Shown here: positions 59,495-64,000 of the stretch, one piece after another
Layout: each line of letters begins with the position of its first letter
Position numbering within the stretch: the stretch's first letter is position 1
Assembly: GCA_023935145.1 (NCBI GenBank)
Contig: CM043700.1
Location: 35,953,620-36,017,619, forward strand
Direction of reading: 5' to 3'
DNA: 64,000 nucleotides
DNA from: Bretschneidera sinensis
Lineage: Eukaryota; Streptophyta; Magnoliopsida; Brassicales; Akaniaceae
Translations under genes and position numbers: made by a program
The notes under the pieces: model-generated
The model's database searches: none
Seen by the model: the letters and a program-made list of their open reading frames with translations, nothing else
What the model was told of the DNA's origin: nothing

Positions 59495-60246
59495 ATACCT
59501 TTATCTTGTTTCTATTGTCCCTTGTGGTGTGAATTTCTAGACCTTGCAGTTTCCTTTCCTTTAATGTTCCTCTTTCTTTTCTTACTGAAACTGGGGTCCT
59601 GATAAGTTGATGCTAAATGAGCACATTCAACCTTTTCATAATTAAGTCTCTCTTCCTCTTGGACACATTGAGCAATCAGCTCATTCAAAGTCCATTTTTC
59701 TTTTTGAGTATTGTAACTAATTTTGAAATGACTAAATTGTATAGGAAGAGAGATCAAGACTAAGTGCACCAGAATGTCTTCTGCCAATTCCAACTTGAAT
59801 GCCTTTAGTCTTGTCACAAGGTTTGACATCTCCATGATGTACTCTCTTAAATTCCGCTTCCCTTTGTACCGCATTGAGACAAGCTTAGTCAAGATGGTGC
59901 TTGTCTCAACCTTTTTGTTTGCGGTGAATCGGTCTGCTATTTGGGAGAGGAATTTCTTAGCATCATTTTCATCAGGAATAGAACCCCTGATGCTATCCGG
60001 AATCGAGTGCTTCATAATCATTAGGCTCATGCGGTTTGTTCGCTCCCATTTTTCATATACAGCCGTTTGCTGAGCGGTACTATCGTTGGTCAAAGGTGCA
60101 GGGCGATCGACCCTCAATGCATAGCCTAATTCTATGCACCCGAGCACGATCATAAGATGATCTTGCCACTTTTTGAAATTCGTGTCGTTAAGCACGGGAA
60201 TGTTGTTGATGTTAGCAGAAATCGATGTTGCTATAAACAAGAACAA
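59495..60246 (-). pseudogene. Element 3 gag, cut by element 4
   Basis: A 244-codon frame with the Copia gag N-terminus (VLNDTNFKKWQDHLMIVLG) and UBN2-type region (LREYIMEMSNLVTRLKAF). It ends in a Lys/Arg-rich segment and a stop shortly before the zinc knuckle, whose remaining codons lie across element 4 at about 49175-49222. The opening ATG (60244-60246) follows a TTGTTTATAG-like acceptor in part of its sequence, so the start may lie at a later codon or an upstream exon. Confidence 0.85.
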
Positions 60247-61456
60247 AAGCTTACAATTAGTAACAATTCATGTATATATGAATCAAAACAAAACTGTATA
60301 CATATACACATGCATGTGGGCCCATAACAAGATACCTAGCACAACATTAATACTTAGTCTTTGGACAAAAATATCAACTTGTAAGTGGTATCTCAAATAT
60401 AGTTCATGAATATTGACAACCCAACCTGCCAAATAATGTGTCTTTCTTTGGACCGACACATTATTCGCATGGCAACCTTTATTTGTCACATATTCACAAC
60501 TATTTTAATCCATTAACAATGCAAAAATAACCTTCCTTTGGGCCGATTATTTTCACATATTAATAGCATGTTTACATGTCTTAAAATAAATAAATTTACA
60601 TATTAGAGATTGTTTTGGCAACATAATACTTCAATTCATTCATCAAAAACATTAAACATAAAATTTGGAACAAAATGCTTAATTTTTATTTTTTTGTCCT
60701 TTACCTTGACCGGCGCCACGGTGCCAGCCCTTGGCGCCCGCAATCTGTCCAAAGGGATAGATCGCTAATGCTGCAGCGCCAGTCCTCTACAATGAATACC
60801 AAAATAATATGCTTGCAATTGACAAGCTGTCATGACAATAAAAAAAAAGATTTCCACAATTTCCACTTTACTATATATTCTCAGCATATCCAGAATATCA
60901 TGGCAAGTTGTATGACAATAAAAAATGATTTCCACGATTTCCACAATTTCCACTTTACTATATATTCTCAGCATATCCAGAATATCATGGCAAGTTGTCA
61001 TGACAATAAAAAATGATTTCTACAATTACAATATTTATAGAAAAATTGCATACAATATAAAATGATTTCCACCGGTTATAGAAAAATGAAAAACGGCTAT
61101 CTTTATCATATGAACCAGCACCAAAGGACTTAATGCATAATTTACAGAATTGGCCAAAAAAAAAGAAGGATCAAAGCCAGCGCCGCAGCGCTGGTTTGAT
61201 AAACTGCAATTTGCAGTTACAAAAACAGGCACTAAAAATCACCAAAATTTAATATTGTCACATCCAAAAAAAAAAATCATATTTGGAGATGCAATTCACA
61301 AAGTAATTATATAATCTCATCAACAAACATGGATTTATAGCAATTTTTTTTTTCAAAACAAATTTCTGCCCTAAACATACTTTATGGGAAAAAATTCAAG
61401 AAACTCAATTTTCATATGAATCTCAACAATTTAACATGAAAGGCTTTGATACCACT
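60247..61456 (-). other. Element 3 5' untranslated leader
   Basis: 1.2 kb between gag and primer site. It contains an 87-bp tandem duplication (TCAGCATATCCAGAATATCA at 60881 and 60968) and a GC-rich hairpin CCAGCGC/GCGCTGG with a 4-base loop (61177-61194). The primer site TGGTATCAAAGC reads on the minus strand at 61443-61454. Confidence 0.7.
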
Positions 61457-61534
61457 TGATATATTAATCTTGATACTAATACACAAATAATCAATGATAC
61501 AACTAAGATCTTTTCATATTAAACTTGTCAAGAA

Positions 61535-61577
<43 letters not shown>

Positions 61578-62000
61578 AGAAGATGAGTTAGAAACAAACC
61601 GGAATCCATTGCAAGCAAGCTTCCTTGGGTTGATCTTCTAAGACTACAGGGAGAACCACCTTTGGTATGGAACCAATCAACTGAATGTTAGAGGGGAGGG
61701 AGAAGAACTTTTTGTTTCAATAAATTTTAACACACGTTAAACACCCTCCCCTGATGTCTATTTACTTCCCTGTGCCTTAAGGACCACAACCCTAACAGTT
61801 ACCTCACACATGTGCATTGGGTCTTTGGTCCATTAACAAAGACTCATACCACATCGGGCTTCTACACATAAGGTGGCCCATACTAAAAAACCTTGATACT
61901 TTGGAGACCTATAAAAATTATATCACTTAATTGGGTCCTTTATTAGATAACGGGTCTACATGTACAATGTTATAACATATATGAACCCAAAATTCCAACA
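61457..62000 (-). repeat. Element 3, 5' LTR (right)
   Basis: 544 bp, ends TGATATATTAATC and TTCCAACA on the plus strand. Contains a (TA)n tract at 61538-61575. Confidence 0.88.
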
Positions 62001-62001
62001 T

Positions 62002-62033
<32 letters not shown>

Positions 62034-62189
62034 TAAGGCTTCTTTGTTTTTTTCTTTTTAAATCTGCAAAACACACTAAAACACAAAATTCTCCAAAGGA
62101 CCACATTTGTCAAGAAATTCAATGAATAATCAAAATTAATCTTAACAAATGCATATAATTAACTCTATCTGAAGTGCATTTTCATGCCC
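62001..62189. other. (TA)n tract and unassigned DNA between elements 3 and 5
   Basis: (TA)n at 62002-62028 directly after the element 3 LTR, then about 160 bp with nothing recognised. Confidence 0.6.
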
Positions 62190-62192
62190 TAA

Positions 62193-63416
62193 TCATAAGC
62201 CATTCTTGTTTACAGTAGCTTTCAACACTATATTTGATCCATTAAGAACATGCATCTCTCCAGTGCCCACAATCCATGTGTATCTCATCTTATCAAGCTC
62301 TCCCAAAATAATGATATTTGTAGTGAGAGAGAAAGCAAACTTTACCTTCTCAAGTGTCTTCATTTTTCCATCATGGAGCTTTAACTTTAAGCTTCCTTCA
62401 TCATCAATTACTTTGTATTTCCCACATGCGGTAGCAACTGTGACATGGGTAGGTTCCTTCATGCAATCAAATTACTTCTTCTTGTTGAATATGTGAGTGG
62501 ATGACGTAAAATCAAGTAGCACTATATCACTTTCATAAACATTTTCTTCGATGTTCTCAATAGCTAGCATCATTTCTTCACCACTTCCTTTGGTGATATT
62601 AGCACTTTCACTACTCTTTTCATTATTGCCATTCTTTCCACCCATCCTTCTCAACTATTTTAAATCACCCTTCATGGCCTTTTAATAATATTGTATGTGT
62701 CCTATTTCTTAATAATAGAAACACTTCTTGTCATTGTCATCTCTAGGCCTAGATTTGGATCTCCACCTTAAGCCATTGTTCGCTCTCCATTGGCTCATCC
62801 CTCAATCGAAACTCTCTACAACAAGCACTTGACTACCACTAGACAAGCTCTAGTTTCCCATCAATCTCTCATTCTCACGCAAGAGCACGGTTACATAATC
62901 TAAGCTCAATGTCGACTTGCCCACAAACAATGTTTGCACCAATGGTTTGTAAGATTTTGGCAAAGATGATAATAAGAGCAATGCCTTCTCCTCATCCTTC
63001 AATGTTTTTTCTGCATTCAACAATTGAGATACTAACTTTTTAAATTCATTCAAGTGATCATGAAGACTTGTACCTTTTTCTATCTTTAGATAATAGAGGT
63101 CCATCTTGAGACACAATTTTTTGGTCAAAGACTTTGATTTATAGATGCTTTCGAGCTTATCCCACAAACCCTTGGGTGTAGTTTCCTTCAAAACGGTATA
63201 CTAGATCTCGAGAGCAAGAGCTAATTTGATTGTGCTTACAACCTTCCTCTGAATCGATTGCCACTTTCTATCAGTCATATCTTCTATCTTTTCTTCCTCT
63301 AAAGTCTGATCAAGATCTTGTTGCACTAGAAGATCTTGAACTGTACTCTACCACAAAGAAAAATTATTTCTTCCATTAAATAAAGGAATCTCAAATTTAG
63401 ATATGCTTGTCGACAT
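62193..63416 (-). pseudogene. Element 5 gag and pre-integrase region, broken
   Basis: ATG at 63414-63416 starts MSTSISKFEIPLFNGRNN, a Copia gag N-terminus, followed by a stop in place of the conserved Trp and another before 63191. The open part 62850-63191 is the UBN2-type gag region. The fragments 62472-62654 and 62193-62462 hold the protease start (LLDFTSSTHIF, active site altered) and pre-integrase sequence ending TVNKNGL. Confidence 0.82.
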
Positions 63417-63481
63417 GGTGATGCAGACGTAACAAATAGCAACAAACAACTTCTTCAAATAGATCAGACTCTAATACCACT

Positions 63482-63839
63482 TGTTTAGATTTTATCCCTA
63501 AAATCCACCTACTCAAACTTACAATAATTAAATAGGCAAATAAACAAACAAATATCAAGCACAACAATTTAATATGGTTCGAGAACCTCCTTTCCTATAC
63601 CATCAACAAACCCACAATTTTATTAATTCTTAACAACAACTTTAAGAAAAACAAAATTATTACCCTGTCAACCTCACAACCTAAAATCTCCAATACACCC
63701 AAAGACTACTATTGTACAAGTAACAATCTAATAGGAAACTAGTACTACTCCTACTAGAACAACCAACTATAAATTAGGAAACTACTTTTTCTAAACCAAT
63801 TAGAATTTTTTTGTGAAAATTTGATCCAAAATCCTAACA
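63482..63839 (-). repeat. Element 5, 5' LTR
   Basis: 358 bp with TG...CA ends (TGTTTAGATTTTA...AAAATCCTAACA). Confidence 0.85.
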
Positions 63840-64000
63840 TGGTTTCTTTTGGTTGAAAAATTATTATATGTGTTGAGTTTTCGTATTAATCTCATTCGTT
63901 TTGGAACCTCACAAGAAAAAAAAAGCGAGTTGGGGGAAAAATCAACATTGCTCTCAAAAAAAGAGTCATAATTATCGGAGCTAATTTAAGTAAATTGCTT
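63840..64000. other. Unassigned flank
   Basis: 161 bp after element 5, starting with TGGTT, which would be its target duplication. No gene seen. Confidence 0.5.

Larger units (their letters stand above)
44878..62000 (-). mobile_element. Ty1/Copia LTR retrotransposon, element 3, split by element 4
   Basis: LTRs of 549 bp (44878-45426) and 544 bp (61457-62000) bound a minus-strand Copia coding region: gag on the right (59512-60246), then, after nested element 4, protease to RNase H on the left (45865-49186). Without element 4 it is about 6.85 kb. The primer site adjoins the right LTR and the purine tract AAGTGGGAGAT the left. No target duplication is visible: the flanks are GTGGA and TTATA. 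Confidence 0.9.
62190..63839 (-). mobile_element. 5' part of a Ty1/Copia retrotransposon, element 5
   Basis: It has one LTR (63482-63839), a primer site (63468-63479, TGGTATTAGAGT on the minus strand) and gag to protease/pre-integrase sequence. Integrase and everything beyond are missing to the left. The LTR family is the same as at 37343-37517. Confidence 0.82.

Overview
The window looks like an intergenic and gene-cluster region of a plant nuclear genome, most likely a eudicot. It is AT-rich and intron-poor, with nested Ty1/Copia LTR retrotransposons primed by initiator-Met tRNA, a CACTA transposon remnant, and a local cluster of small secreted cysteine-rich genes of the plant prolamin-like (ECA1/DD11-type, formerly DUF1278) kind. 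No bacterial, organellar, rRNA or tRNA gene was seen.

Positions 1-33901 are a tandem array of units of about 7.6 kb. A complete unit carries three related intronless genes for secreted six-cysteine proteins: A (+, 151 aa, with an acidic Tyr/Pro-rich insert after the signal peptide), then B (-, 120 aa) and C (+, 120 aa) arranged head to head. B and C sit inside a large imperfect inverted repeat of about 3.8 kb, so C is an inverted copy of B. All readable C copies have lost one cysteine and two of three have a premature stop, so C is decaying while A and B are intact. The array starts inside a unit (only the last five codons of a C copy are present), is interrupted by a Copia element (452-5673), contains one deleted unit (6664-9531, A only), three full units (9532-32385) and a truncated unit that ends at about 33901, just before its A gene.

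Positions 33902-37340 hold a fragment of a Copia LTR (34045-34154), a long stretch without recognisable genes, and the 3' end of a CACTA (En/Spm) element: a frameshifted transposase C-terminus, GGCGC-rich subterminal repeats and a terminal TAGTG. A short LTR follows almost directly (37343-37517).

Positions 38138-62000 are retrotransposons. Element 2 (38138-44263, +) is a decayed relative of element 1. Element 3 (44878-62000, -) is a decayed Copia element whose gag is split at its zinc knuckle by element 4 (49223-59494, +). Element 4 is a young 10.3-kb Sirevirus/Maximus-type Copia element with nearly identical 1251-bp LTRs, intact gag, an intact-looking pol separated from gag by a single in-frame TAG, and an extra 418-aa ORF downstream of pol. 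Positions 62190-63839 are the 5' part of a further minus-strand Copia element.

The most unusual signal is in element 4: a perfect 12-bp palindrome, CCAGTCGACTGG, is repeated ten times in the LTR upstream of the TATA box and again (eight perfect, four degenerate copies) before the extra ORF, also directly upstream of a TATA box. In both places the copies are spaced by about 21-22 or 31 bp, or larger near-multiples of a DNA helical turn. This suggests a phased protein-binding array and a second, internal promoter that drives the extra ORF.
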